Origin: Lasioglossum baleicum
Lineage: Eukaryota; Arthropoda; Insecta; Hymenoptera; Halictidae
Assembly (NCBI RefSeq): GCF_051020765.1
Contig: NC_134934.1
Coordinates: 4,402,001 to 4,466,000, forward strand
Reading direction: 5' to 3'
DNA length: 64,000 bases
The notes beneath the pieces are model-generated. The model made no database searches. It was not told the DNA's origin and was given only the letters and a program-made list of their open reading frames with translations. Numbering within the stretch: position 1 is the first letter of the stretch; the number at the start of each line of letters is the position of its first letter. Both the position numbers and the translations under genes were made by a program. Positions 23,865-34,798 of this stretch are shown in pieces.

Positions 23865-25866
23865 ATGGCAAATTGGCAAGGTGCACCCGGTGGTGGATAT
23901 TATCCAGGACAACAAGGTTCTAGTAGTTTATTTCCTATGTACAAACTATTCTCAACATCATGTGTGTTTCTAACATTAAAGCGACAGAATGTTTAGCAAA
24001 CTGTAAACACCATGAAGCTTATTTCGAGTGACGATCATCGCTCTTAGCCATCTATGGGTGCACATGTGTGTGTGTGTGTGTGTAGATTTCAATAGTAATT
24101 TACAATCATTAGTAGCTAATCATACTCTTATAGTATTCACATATTTATACGAAAGGGGTTAATATACCAGTGTGACTATTAACCAGTTAGCTGTGATTAG
24201 AGATTGCTATTTCACGTGTATCTAAATACACGTGTACACGTGTGTTATTAGTACACGTACAAAACCACGATCTCTAGCTGTGATTGACAAATATACTCGT
24301 CATGCGTAAAATTTAGTTACCATTGGCTATTTAAACTATAATTTTAACAAAAACTAAAATATCGTCATCGCTTGATTTTCGCAACACATATAGGTGTGCA
24401 CTCTGATAAGAGGTCGCCAAAGTTAACTGGTTAATAAGTAGACCACGGATGTTTATGCATTTTCCAATTTTTGTCCACAAATTTAAAAACAATGAGACAA
24501 AATTCTACCGAATTTTATATTCTGGACTTTTTTAAACATTTTTATAAGCCATAAATACATAAAGATCTGCAGTCTATTAATAACTGTCATACAACACATC
24601 ACTAGTGCTCTTGCATACCAAGAGCTAGGGCTCTTGCATACCTCTAAATATCACTAATCAGTGACTGTTATTAGAGCACAAAAGTTTATAGACAATTATG
24701 CTTCTACATTTTCATTTTAGCATAATGTTTCACGCATTAACTGTTGATTGTGCAGGATATCCACAACCAAATCCTGGGTATCCACCACCTCAGGACGGGT
24801 ATAATCCAGGATATCCACCTCCATACGGGACAATCCCACCAGGTATACATACTTTTTATTCCAACAACATTTATAGATAACATACAATAACTACACACAA
24901 ATTGTCTAATGAATATTATTTTATTTTGTTGCAGCACCGGGTTTTATTCCTCCAGGAGGACAAGCGCAGGGAGGAGGTCCAATATTTTCAGCACATCCTA
25001 CCATGTATGACCCAAATCATGCAGAAGATCCTATGGGGATCGAAATCAAAGGATTTGGTTTCAATGATGAATCGATCAGGAGGGGGTTCATCAGGTTTGT
25101 ATAATGTGATTGCTTTAAAACTTCCTGGTAAACATCTCTTAATTGTTACATTGTATCCTTCTCTTAGGAAAGTGTACAGTATACTGATGTGTCAACTTTT
25201 GATTACGGTGGGAATGATAGCGTTATTCCTTTACCACCAACCTACTAAGATTTGGGTGCAACATCATATGGAGATATTTTGGATTTGTTTTGTAGCCACT
25301 TTTATCTTGATCATATGTATGGCCTGTTGCACAAGCGTCAGACGAAAAGCTCCGATGAACTTCATCTTTTTGTTCTTGTTCACGATAGCGGAAGGTTTTC
25401 TGTTAGCTACAGCTGCCTCAGCATATGACTCTGAGGAGGTAAGATATAAAAGAGAAAAATAAATTGTAAATAAATAAACGTATTATTAATTTTTTAATGT
25501 TTATAGGTGTTGTTAGCCGTTGGAATTACAGCAGCCATTTGTCTGGCATTAACACTGTTTGCATTCCAAACGAAAATCGATTTCACTGGTCTGTCAAGTG
25601 TTCTTTATGTTGCGCTCATTGTTCTTCTACTGTTTGGAATAATCTCGACGATCTGGAACGGACCAACTATAAGATTAGTTTACGCTTGTCTTGGGGCTTT
25701 GCTGTTTTCTGTATACTTGATCTACGACACGCAAACAATAATTGGTGGAAAACACAAGTTTAGCATTTCTCCGGAAGAGTACATCTTCGCAGCATTGAGT
25801 CTTTACTTAGATGTTGTTAACATCTTCCTTTATATATTGTCTATTATTGGAGCATCGCACGACTAA
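23865..25866 (+). CDS. GRINA: Lifeguard/GRINA (TMBIM) family membrane protein
   Basis: Coding exons 23865-23916, 24756-24842, 24935-25094, 25168-25438 and 25507-25866 join to 309 residues. The first 70 or so residues are a Pro/Gly/Tyr-rich cytosolic tail (PGYPPPQ-type repeats) as in GRINA/TMBIM3 and Drosophila Nmda1. Then come SIRRGFIRKVYSILM..QLL and seven hydrophobic segments, with IYDTQ, GKHKFSISPEEYIFAAL and a C-terminal YLDVVNIFLYIL, the Bax-inhibitor-1 signature. The family sits in ER/Golgi and other endomembranes, conducts Ca2+ leak and dampens apoptosis. The start was chosen because MANWQG precedes the Gly/Tyr repeats and sits 16 bp inside its exon. Introns are 839, 92, 73 and 68 bp. 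A polyadenylation signal AATAAA lies at 26532-26537. Which vertebrate paralogue is closest is uncertain. Confidence 0.93.
24179..24434. repeat. Inverted-repeat element TTAACCAGTTA
   Basis: The ends TTAACCAGTTAGCTG and AAGTTAACTGGTTAA form imperfect inverted repeats around about 225 bp of non-coding sequence, including an internal cacgtgta-type palindromic patch. It lies in the first coding intron of the Lifeguard gene and directly abuts the hAT-like copy B. Confidence 0.6.
24439..24576. mobile_element. hAT-like miniature transposon, copy B
   Basis: The ends are tagaccacggatg and gatctgcagtcta, with TTAATAAG before and TTAATAAC after (7 of 8 identical). It is inserted in the Lifeguard intron 23917-24755, beside the TTAACCAGTTA element, whose last four bases form the start of the target duplication. 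Confidence 0.8.
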
Positions 25867-27464
25867 ATATATATTTTATAATGATATTCTAATGTAATAT
25901 ATAACGTTTCTGTCAGTCGCTGAATTATTTTTTAACGCGCGAAAGTAAGAGAGTAATACAGATGGACAGTCGAAACAGGAAAAGAAAAATTCAACAGCAT
26001 ATTATAAGCGTTAATTTCTATGAAATAATAGCTTTCACACGTTTTTCAAATTATTGCTATCACAGAAAAGCATAGTGAAATAAATATGTTGAAGTTCGAC
26101 TACTAGCTTTATAAGCCAAACAGAATAATTCCTATGTTTACCTTGAGAGGCGAGGTAATTGTTATTTATAGTTAATAGTATGGCTAAGATTCTGATGAAT
26201 GTGAAAGCATTATGAATACGTATATTTATCCTTCCTCGTTTTGTTTCTTTTGTATGCAGAGTCAAAGAAGTATTATTCATGTACATTAAATTTCCCTGTA
26301 CCCTACAGTATATCTTCTCAGGACACATATTTTTTTGTACCGTCTTTATATCCAGGACATGATTGGCTTAGCTGATGTTTAATGTTTATATTCGTGTTAG
26401 ATTAGAACTCTGTAATATTGAAATTTGTTGTGATTTTCGAAATTGTCTTATAAGTACATACGTTTATACATATATACGTTTACATATTATGTGTATTTAG
26501 GAAATAGATGTCATGTTATCGATAATATTTCAATAAAAGTATTCCAAAGTAGAAATCAATATTTAGATTTTCCGTTTTGAATATTTTTTTAACAATTACT
26601 CAATCTTAAAGCTTTCGTGTAGATTCTCCGGTGATTGTTATTGTAAATGCACAAGTATGAATTTAATACCATGTAGAGCTGTACGTTGTCACAAAAATTC
26701 TAGTGACAATATTATATACACAATTGCATATTATTACTATACATTCTATTTATTGTGTGGGGCATAAGGAAACGAGTACTTGAAAATTGTGAATATTTTT
26801 ATATTTGTAGTAAATTAGTCTTACACAAATAGGATAAAAGCTCTTGATCTCAAGCTTTCAGATTTTAACTTGTAAATAAGCATATATAGTGCAATGTCGG
26901 TATGAAAAAGCATTCAATGTTCACATAGATTATTTTTTTAAAGTTTAAAAGCCCACATTCATTCTCACTCTTCTCAATATGGTAACAAATTGCAGCCTCA
27001 TAGCAAATAAATTGTTCCTAGTTAACTTTGTTCGTGCAACAATGCATGGAGTTTCATATGGAAAACAAAGCTCCATCAGCAGTACTTATTATCGATTTCT
27101 TATATTATTTATAAAAACTCTGATAGAGCTTCAATATTTGTATACATGCAATAAACATATTCATAAGTACAATTGTATATATATGTGACAAACAGCATTT
27201 ATGTTCCACCCTTTGAAACCCAAATCTAGTGTTAAAAAAATTCATCTTTCAAACGAGAGATGTTTCTTTTTTATACCTCGAGTAAAACGTTTTCTTCTGA
27301 ACAGTTATCGAATAAATTGAATTGAAATTGTTTAGGCAGTGATGTGAAGAGTAATTATACTATTATGCTTTAAATTATGCTCTAAATCTATCCACAAATC
27401 TATTTTGAGTGGCACGAGCTGATATATAAGTTTATTATGCGCCATTAAAATAAATAATATAAAA
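25867..27464. other. 3' UTR region between convergent Lifeguard and Rab10 genes
   Basis: AT-rich, no coding frame of note. It should contain both 3' UTRs. On the minus strand AATAAA lies at 27431-27436, close behind the Rab10 stop. Confidence 0.5.
26532..26537 (+). terminator. Candidate polyadenylation signal of Lifeguard gene
   Basis: AATAAA about 670 bp after the stop codon on the coding strand. Other weaker signals cannot be excluded. Confidence 0.4.
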
Positions 27465-28813
27465 TTAGCAGCACAGATTAGAACTTCTTTCCACCCTTCG
27501 ATCGACTGTTACTCTATCGGGAGCATCTTGGGGTTCTTTTCCATGTGTTTTTTCCAATATTGCTTCCGCTAATTCACTAAATGCACGATCGATGTTGATG
27601 TCTGCCTTTGCAGATGTTTCCATAAATCTGATACCATGTTCTCTCGCTATCTGTAAAGTTACAGAAATTTATTCATTTCAAACATTCAGTTGCAAAATAT
27701 AATTCATAATATCATGACAACTGAGTTTTCAATATTTTACCGCTTCTCCTCTTTCTGTGCTGACCACACGTCTCTCCTCCATGTCGCTTTTATTCCCTAA
27801 TATCATCTTTTCTACATCTTCGTTTGCATGCTATAATAATAGAAAATAGAATGATACAGAACATGTTTTGTCTACTCGTATCGAACATACAAATTTTCAA
27901 TTATGCTTACTTCATCGATATTTCTTAACCATTTCACGATATTTTCAAACGTCTTCTCATTGGTAATATCATAAACAAGCATAATACCCATTGCACCCCT
28001 GTAGTACGATGTCGTAATAGTATGAAATCTTTCTTGACCAGCAGTATCCCTGCAAATATATAGATTAAACAATGTTTAGATATATTTAATATTTCGCAAC
28101 TTACCATATTTGTAATTTGATTTTCTTTCCTCTTAATTCCACTGTCTTGATTTTAAAATCGATACCTATGTAAAGAAGAACACAGAATTTAAGTGACAGA
28201 AAAGAGTGACATTTCAATAAAAACTATTTAATCAATTTTCAAGCAACATTTTTCATATATAGTTTCATATAGAGAGTTAAATAGCAATGTTTGATGCAAC
28301 AATTAAATTCACGATTGTAACTGAACATCAATCAAAGTCCTCTCAAAAACTGAGCGATTAACGATCAATGTTTTTAATAAGCGATTGACGATCAACGAGT
28401 GATTTACAATGAGTAATTGCCGATTAAATTCATCAATCGATTAAACCAATCACCAGCAAGTTTGACGATTAAATATTTTTTAGTTGTTAGCATTGGGCGA
28501 ACTAATTAAACAAAAAATTTGAATCGATTGACGTCCAACATTGTTTTGGTAAATACGATATTGCAATTTCATCTTAGCAGCATAACCTACTATGCCGAAA
28601 GAAATTTCCACTGTCGTATGATCCGGTTCGTAAGTCGTTCTTCTGTTAAATACAGACAATTAATTATCCGTAATTGTTTCTCTTACCTATAGTAGAAATA
28701 AATGTTGTGGAGAAGGCATAGTCCGAAAATCTAAACAATATACAGGTCTTGCCGACTCCGGAATCACCGATCAGTAATAATTTGAACAACAGATCGTACG
28801 TCTTTTTCGCCAT
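27465..28813 (-). CDS. Rab10: Rab10 small GTPase
   Basis: Five minus-strand exons, 28687-28813, 28105-28165, 27911-28049, 27741-27830 and 27465-27650, total 603 bp and 200 residues, the same length as human Rab10. Rab10 directs Golgi and endosome vesicles to the basolateral membrane, to basement-membrane secretion sites and along axons. Visible motifs: MAKKTYDLLFKLLLIG start, P-loop GDSGVGKT, switch I TTFISTIG, switch II DTAGQERFHTITTSYYRGA, base-binding GNKSD and ETSAK, and a C-terminal Cys-Cys for double geranylgeranylation. Junction phases are 1, 2, 0 and 0. One intron (28050-28104) is only 55 bp, near the insect minimum. The gene is intact, tail to tail with the Lifeguard gene. Rab8 and Rab13 are close relatives, but IAREHGIRF and the length favour Rab10. 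Confidence 0.96.
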
Positions 28814-29507
28814 TTCACTGTTGCTCCCCGTTAACGAGACGCCGAAGAAAACAAAACGAGTCGAACCTGTGGAGCACGATTCACAGTTTTTCCAGACGAT
28901 GATGTTTCGAACATCGAACGCTCTGAACGATTATAGGTTTCAAGGTCGGACGAGGGCGCGTCTCGACGTCGAACGGGGCCTCTTTAACGACGGAAAAACC
29001 GGTCACAGGGGCTGACTATTAAAAGACAATACGACGTCACACAACAGACCAGCACGCAGAAGCATCAGGGTAACTTTGCACTTTGCGTCCTGACGGAGTT
29101 CGAACCAGTCACAAAGTGTATATCAGGCTAACCAATGATTTCTTGGTACATACGAACGTTTCATCGTTGTTACAATTCACGAAACTACACTACTACACCG
29201 GGTCCAAACTGCAAATATTCCATCTACCACGGGAGGTCACCACCACTGCAACAACGATTTTAAATTACCCGGATGTTAGAACAGAATGTATACATAAATC
29301 AGCACCGTGTTATTGCTTATTTTATCGATTTCGCACTGTTCATTTCTACTTGTACATATACATATATATATATATACACGTAACTGTACTTTGTTTGCTC
29401 TGTATCGATGCGTGTCGAAATGAAAACCGTCCGACGCTCTACGTGCTTTTCATTTTGTTCTTCACATAATTGTTATGTCAATAATAACGTGACAATGATA
29501 TAATAAG

Positions 29508-29676
29508 TAGACTGCGGATCTTTATGCATTTATACTGAAAATTGAGTAGATGAAATTCAAAATTGTTGGAAAATTTAAAAAATTGAAGATGTCAATGTAT
29601 GATTTCATTCAATTTGGTTTCTATTTCTAGCAATCGATGCAGATAATTTTTATTTTGCATAAAGATCCGTAGTCTA
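29508..29676. mobile_element. hAT-like miniature transposon, copy C
   Basis: The ends tagactgcggatctttatgc and gcataaagatccgtagtcta are good inverted repeats. Both flanks are exactly ATAATAAG (29500-29507 and 29677-29684), a perfect 8 bp target duplication. No coding capacity. Confidence 0.92.
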
Positions 29677-29873
29677 ATAATAAGAAAACAAATTTTATTC
29701 TTTTTTTTGCAACAGTACCTTCAACTTCAACAGAGATTCCTGTATATATAATTCAACTCGAAATGGCGACTTTAGGGCGCCGATTCACAGTGGTATTTAT
29801 CGTTTACCACATTTAGATATAGCGCGATGATGCACGTCGGATATTATGTATGTATGGTTGTTGTATCGTTGTG

Positions 29874-30502
29874 TATATATACCCCGACAGCACAGTCTGC
29901 CCGAGCCCACCGTCGGACCCAGCTAGCCGAGCCCCAGCCCGACACGTTACGGGCTAACGCAATGCTTGGCTCAGCGTTGAGACCAAATCAGGACGATTTA
30001 GCCTGGCCCCTGTGCACAAAAGGGCGCGATTTTCACCTGCCGGGGGCTCGAGCCCAGAGCCTGACGGCCGGGCTGGGATTCAGCCTGTTTTTGAGAGGGC
30101 AGCACGGTATCACACTAATGTGGCCAATCAGTGCTTCGATTGGGCCCAACTTTTCTCGCGCATGCGCGACACAGGGCGGGTCGCATCAATGTGGCAGTAC
30201 TTTGCAAATGCGTAGCAGTCTCCCTTGTTACCGACAAAAGTATAATAAGTTAATAAATAAGACCTTTGAGGGCGATTGCTGCCTAGATTGACCTTTATTT
30301 GGCGTTTTTGACTACTGAAAAAACCCGTGTTTGTATTATCACGCAATGAGAACGCGAATCCCGCACCCTTGCAATCTTGCAAATCGGCTGAATCCTAGCC
30401 CGGCCGGCAGGCCCTGGGCTCGAGCCCTCGGCAGGCGGAAAACGCGCCCTTTTGTGCACAGGGGCCAGGCTGAAACCGAGCCGGTGTGCCGTCGGGGTAT
30501 AT
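29874..30502. mobile_element. GC-rich fold-back element
   Basis: Terminal tatataccccgacagcaca is inverted as tgtgccgtcggggtata at the right end. A second pair of arms (about 30003-30090 against 30379-30468) shares cccctgtgcacaaaagggcgcg, the Gly/Arg-rich gccgggggctcgagccc and ggctg(g)gattcagcc blocks. The centre includes a copy of the dispersed core also seen at 2051 and 14320. It is markedly GC-richer than its surroundings. The reading frames across it are mirror images and I do not treat them as genes. Confidence 0.8.
30255..30380. repeat. Dispersed core repeat, copy 3, inside fold-back
   Basis: Carries gacctttgagggcgattgctgcctagattgacctttatt and actactgaaaaaacccgt, matching 14480-14545, and ends in gcacccttgcaatc, matching the left end of that element in inverse. 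It lies inside the GC-rich fold-back, so either it was inserted there or the families share structure. Confidence 0.6.
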
Positions 30503-31154
30503 GTGCCTGTGTGCAGAAACCTCTGATGCATCTAGCAACAAGTATAAATGAGTTTAAGATACCACGATTCATATACAAGGTATCTCATTCGAACTGTTAT
30601 AATTTCTCAATTTTCTCACATCATTTCTGAATCATCTCACAATTTTTATTTTGCAAAAAATCCCCTGTGTAATAATAATTATTATTATTAATATTTATTT
30701 TCTGCCTTATATAGCTCCAAAATACGACTCGGTTTACGTAATACATGTACGTTTACATACAGCTAATTATGATTACAATATAGAAATATAACAAGAGAAA
30801 CAATTGTTCGGAAAGCACGACTTTTTTCATGTAATCTACGAACGTAACGTTTCGAACAGTAACACACACGTCGTAGTAGATACATGACGGAACTACGCGC
30901 GGAAAATCAAATAATGGCGTCATCTATCTGCGATTTCAGACTGAACGGCAATTGCATCATCAATCGGTTCGAGACATGGGCGATAGGTGACACTACAATA
31001 TCGTTTTCGCACGTTTTTGTCATTTGTCTTTGCTGTTTGCGTTGAATCAGTATCAGTATTGCACGAGTGTAAGCAGTGGTAAGCAGTAAGTACTGCGAAA
31101 AAAGCTGTGCCCGCGTGGGTCCGCGACGTAGTTCCCCACATTCGGCGAAGTAAT

Positions 31155-34100
31155 ATGGCAGCGAAGATGAATTACTTCGACCCACCGAGTTCAGCGAGTT
31201 CTGAAAGGTGAGTGGACAAATACTTTTGTCTGTGTATTTTTTTTATTTTCGAAAAGCAAACAGTTGGATCTTTCTCGTTTAGCGAAGACGGCGAGGTCTG
31301 TTTGGACGAGTCGGAGATAAGCCTGGTCGATGAGCTCTACGAAGAAGCTGAATACTATAAACGTTCTGACATCGGGACAACTACACCGCAGTCTCCTCGT
31401 CCGCCTTCCACTGGTAAAATTATCGCATTTCGCATGCTACGATCATCAACAATTTTCAAATATATTATTCCCAATGTCACGTTCGCTTTTCTCACAAGTG
31501 TCGGTATTTCGTTGATACGTTTCTTTACAATCGTATATGTATATGTATATGATACACGAATTTACAGTGCCAGTTTGGAGCACCTTCGTCTGGCAGAGAG
31601 GATGCACTTGGCAGAATGAAATAGAAACATTGTGCAATTTCAGGATGAAATCTAAGATTCCTAAAAGTATTATTCCTTGCTACCTTTATCCTTTCTCGCT
31701 ATCCATATTTTCCTATTAACGGTATCTACAATTTCGATTATGACAATTAGACTGCGGATCTTTATGCAACACAAAAATTTGTTTGCATCGATTGCAAAAA
31801 ATAGAAATTAAATTGAATTTCATCTACTCAATTTTGCTATAAATGCATAAAGAGAATCCATAGTCTAATGATGATTTATAGGTAGACAGCAGATCTTATA
31901 AGTTAAATAGAAATTTATTTTCTTTGTTAATATGTTTAACAGGTTGAAAATAATATACATAATAGTATTTTGAAATTCTTCTAATGTTTTTACTGTTTTA
32001 AATTACACCTACTCATATTTGGCAGAAATGCATAAAATCTGTTGTCTATTTATAAGATTGTAGCTAACAAAGTAATAGTAGAATTGATTCACAGTTAGTA
32101 AGAATTAAGTCAGATGTAAACTCCTGTTCTATTAGCTTTTCATTCTTTAATTGACTATGTCAGAACATTTAATGCAAACTGGAGAATACGTTATATATTT
32201 AAAACATTTAACTGTACGATAGGTTCTCAAATTTCACCAAGGTCACGAAGGCAGCGAACTACCAGCTTGTCTCAGTCTAGTAAAAAAACATCTGCCGAAT
32301 CCATCCTTAGAAGTAAAACAAGAACGATATACACAGCTGGTAGACCACCATGGTACAATTCAGCGGGACAGCAAGTAGAACCTTTTGTAATAGGTTGGTA
32401 ATATGTGTATATGAAATATGTATCTGTGAAAGGGTGCTTGAAATTATAATAGCCTTGTTTTAGGAATTTGTGGAGGCAGTGCATCTGGCAAAACCACAGT
32501 TGCGACGAAAATTATAGAATCCTTGGATGTACCGTGGGTAACGTTACTCAGCATGGATTCATTTTACAAGGTACAGAAAGCTGCTGTTTTTTATACACTA
32601 GACTGCTGATCTTTATGCATTTGTAGCAAAATTACATAGATGAAATTCAAATGAAGAAATAACATTCAATTTAATTTCTACTTCTTGACAGCGGATTTTA
32701 TGCATTTATGACAAAAAATACTAGAAAAATTTAGACATGCTGTTACATTATTTGCGACCAATTAAACATTCTTCGAAAGGAAATCAATTTTTATTTCACT
32801 CCAGTTTGTTGCAATGCAGGTGGAAAATTTTTATTTTGCATAAAGATCCGCTGTCTACGTATCGCGCAAGTATTAACTACTGACAAATATTGGCAAATAA
32901 TCATCGATGGCTTTTGATGCAGGTACTGAATGAAAAACAGCATGAAATGGCTGAACGTAACGAATATAATTTCGATCATCCAGATGCTTTCGACTTCAAG
33001 CTCCTTAAAACAACATTACAACGTTTAAAAGAAGGCAGAATGGTGGAAGTTCCTATTTATAATTTTGTAACGCATTCTAGGGAAAGTAGAACGGTAAGTA
33101 GATATTTCTGAACGCGGTCAATTTAGTAACGAGCCTGTGGTTGAGTCTATTGAATTCCTTCTTATCCCAAAGAAAACAATGTATGGTGCCAACGTAATTA
33201 TATTTGAGGGAATATTGACATTCTACGATGTCGACGTTTTAAAGGTAAGCCATCGTATTGTCACGAAAGCAAGACGACTGGGGTGATCAGCGTGCAAAGG
33301 TACGAAAAACAAAAAGAACACAAATTACTGATCCGCTTTCTTCGATTGGTCAAGATGTGCGACCTGAAGGTATTCGTTGATACCGATGCCGATGTGAGGC
33401 TCGCAAGGCGATTGCGGAGGGATATATCGCAAAGAGGAAGGGATTTAGTGGGTGTCTTGAAGCAGTATAGCACAATGGTGCAACCAGCTTTTTACTATTA
33501 CATTGCGCCGTCGATGGTTCACGCGGATATCATTGTGCCACGTGGCGGAGAAAACGAGGTTGCAATAGAGTTGATAGTACAACATATACATACCCAACTA
33601 CAGCTGGTAAATATCAATTGTTTCCTAAATATCCGCTCTACTGTGTGTGTGTGTGTGTGTGATTGTAATTACAATCACTTCTTATTTTAGAGGGGTTTCA
33701 AACTCAGAGAAAAGTTAGCTCATTCATATATTGGTCAACCGTTGCCATCTTCTCTCTACATGCTTCCAGATACACCACAGATTAAGGGTCTGCACACATT
33801 TATAAGGAACAAGGAAACGTACAGAGACGAATTTATATTCTACTCGAAGCGTTTAATACGTTTAGTCATTGAATACGCGTTATCCCTATTGCCCTTCGAG
33901 GTTCGTATTGTCCAAGTATAAAAAGTAGAACTGTTCGAGAACCCGCATGTGCTTAGGAATCCCTAATATTTTCGAGAATAAAAACCAAATTAAATGCGTT
34001 CTCTGTTCGAAGGACGTAACAATAGAAACACCTCAAGGGGTGTTGTATCAAGGGAAACGCGGCGCCACGGATAAAATATGTGGTGTGTCTATTCTGCGAG

Positions 34101-34578
34101 CTGGTGAGACCATGGAGCAAGCAGTTAGGGATGTTTGTAAGGATATTAGAATAGGAAAGATACTTATACAAACGAACCAGCAAACTGGGGAACCAGAGGT
34201 ACTGTTCACATTTTCTTTTCCTGTCGGAGACATCTTATAAATTGTTAATGTATGTTACAGCTGTACTACCTCCGACTACCAAAGGATATTAAGGACTACA
34301 AAGTAATATTGATGGACGCAACAGTGGCGACAGGTGCTGCTGCCATCATGGCTATCAGAGTTTTACTGGACCACGATGTGGCTGAAGAGAATGTGTTACT
34401 CGTATCGTTGCTTATGGCAGAATCGGGTGTACATTCGGTCGCCTACGCATTCCCGCATGTTAAAATCGTCACGTCCGCCTTGGACCCTGTGGTGAACGAG
34501 AAGTTCTACGTGTTACCTGGCATCGGCAACTTCGGCGATCGGTACTTCGGAACTGAACCATCCGCGATCGAGAATTAA
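31155..34578 (+). CDS. UCKL1: Uridine-cytidine kinase-like 1 (kinase plus UPRTase-like domain)
   Basis: Ten exons: 31155-31207, 31283-31413, 32223-32393, 32464-32570, 32923-33093, 33173-33244, 33355-33606, 33691-33900, 34013-34198 and 34261-34578. Together they make 1671 bp, 556 residues (human UCKL1 548). Residues 1 to about 100 are a Ser-rich acidic leader with SLSQSSKKTS and IYTAGRPPWY. A uridine/cytidine kinase domain follows, with P-loop GGSASGKTT, LLSMDSFYKVL, FDHPDAFDF, GANVIIFEG and RRLRRDI. The C-terminal half is uracil-phosphoribosyltransferase-like, with GVSILRAGETME, ILIQTNQ.TGEPELYYLRLP, MDATVATGAAA and GIGNFGDRYFGT. The protein is expected to phosphorylate uridine and cytidine in pyrimidine salvage; whether the second domain is catalytic in animals is debated. 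All phases agree. Donors GTTGGT (intron 3) and GTTCGT (intron 8) are weak. A polyadenylation signal AATAAA lies at 34663-34668. Confidence 0.95.
31748..31867. mobile_element. hAT-like miniature transposon, copy D
   Basis: The ends are tagactgcggatctttatgc and atccatagtcta; the flanks ATGACAAT and ATGATGAT agree at 6 of 8 positions. It lies in UCKL1 intron 2. Confidence 0.75.
31883..32048. mobile_element. hAT-like miniature transposon, copy E
   Basis: The ends are tagacagcagatctta and aaatctgttgtcta; the flanks TTTATAGG and TTTATAAG agree at 7 of 8 positions. It is of the tagacagc subtype and lies only 15 bp from copy D in the same UCKL1 intron. Confidence 0.75.
32599..32857. mobile_element. 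hAT-like miniature transposon, copy F (composite)
   Basis: The left end tagactgctgatctttatgc and right end gatccgctgtcta bound 259 bp in UCKL1 intron 4. An additional internal start-like motif gacagcggattttatgc occurs at about 32684. The flanks show no target duplication, which suggests two overlapping insertions or recombination between subtypes. Confidence 0.65.
33640..33661. repeat. (GT)n microsatellite in UCKL1 intron
   Basis: A gtgtgtgt run just upstream of exon 8. Confidence 0.85.
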
Positions 34579-34662
34579 AGAAGCTTAAGATGATTTCAGT
34601 TCTCTGATTATAGTTACTCGATCCGTTGTTACAAAGCAAGCGCAGTCGTATATTATATCTTT

Positions 34663-34668
34663 AATAAA
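34663..34668 (+). terminator. Candidate polyadenylation signal of UCKL1
   Basis: AATAAA 85 bp after the stop codon. The DUF389 stop codon on the other strand is at 34799, so the transcripts probably come within about 100 bp of each other or overlap. Confidence 0.55.
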
Positions 34669-34798
34669 TTTGTGTTACGATCCGGGAGTATACCGAATGT
34701 ATGTATCATTTATGTCTCGAGTCTATAGATTTGTACAAAGTTAGTTCGGTGATTGTGTTTATTCATTTTAATATATCGGTTACATAGTGAGTCAGGCA

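Larger units (their letters stand above)
28814..31154. other. Intergenic region between divergent Rab10 and UCKL1
   Basis: Contains the Rab10 5' UTR and promoter (CpG-rich up to about 29050), the hAT-like copy C, the GC-rich fold-back element 29874-30502, and the UCKL1 promoter. No other gene is supported. Confidence 0.5.

Noticed and set aside
29827..30630. Several 60-150 residue frames
   Set aside because: They cover the GC-rich fold-back and mirror each other across its centre; no protein family recognised.
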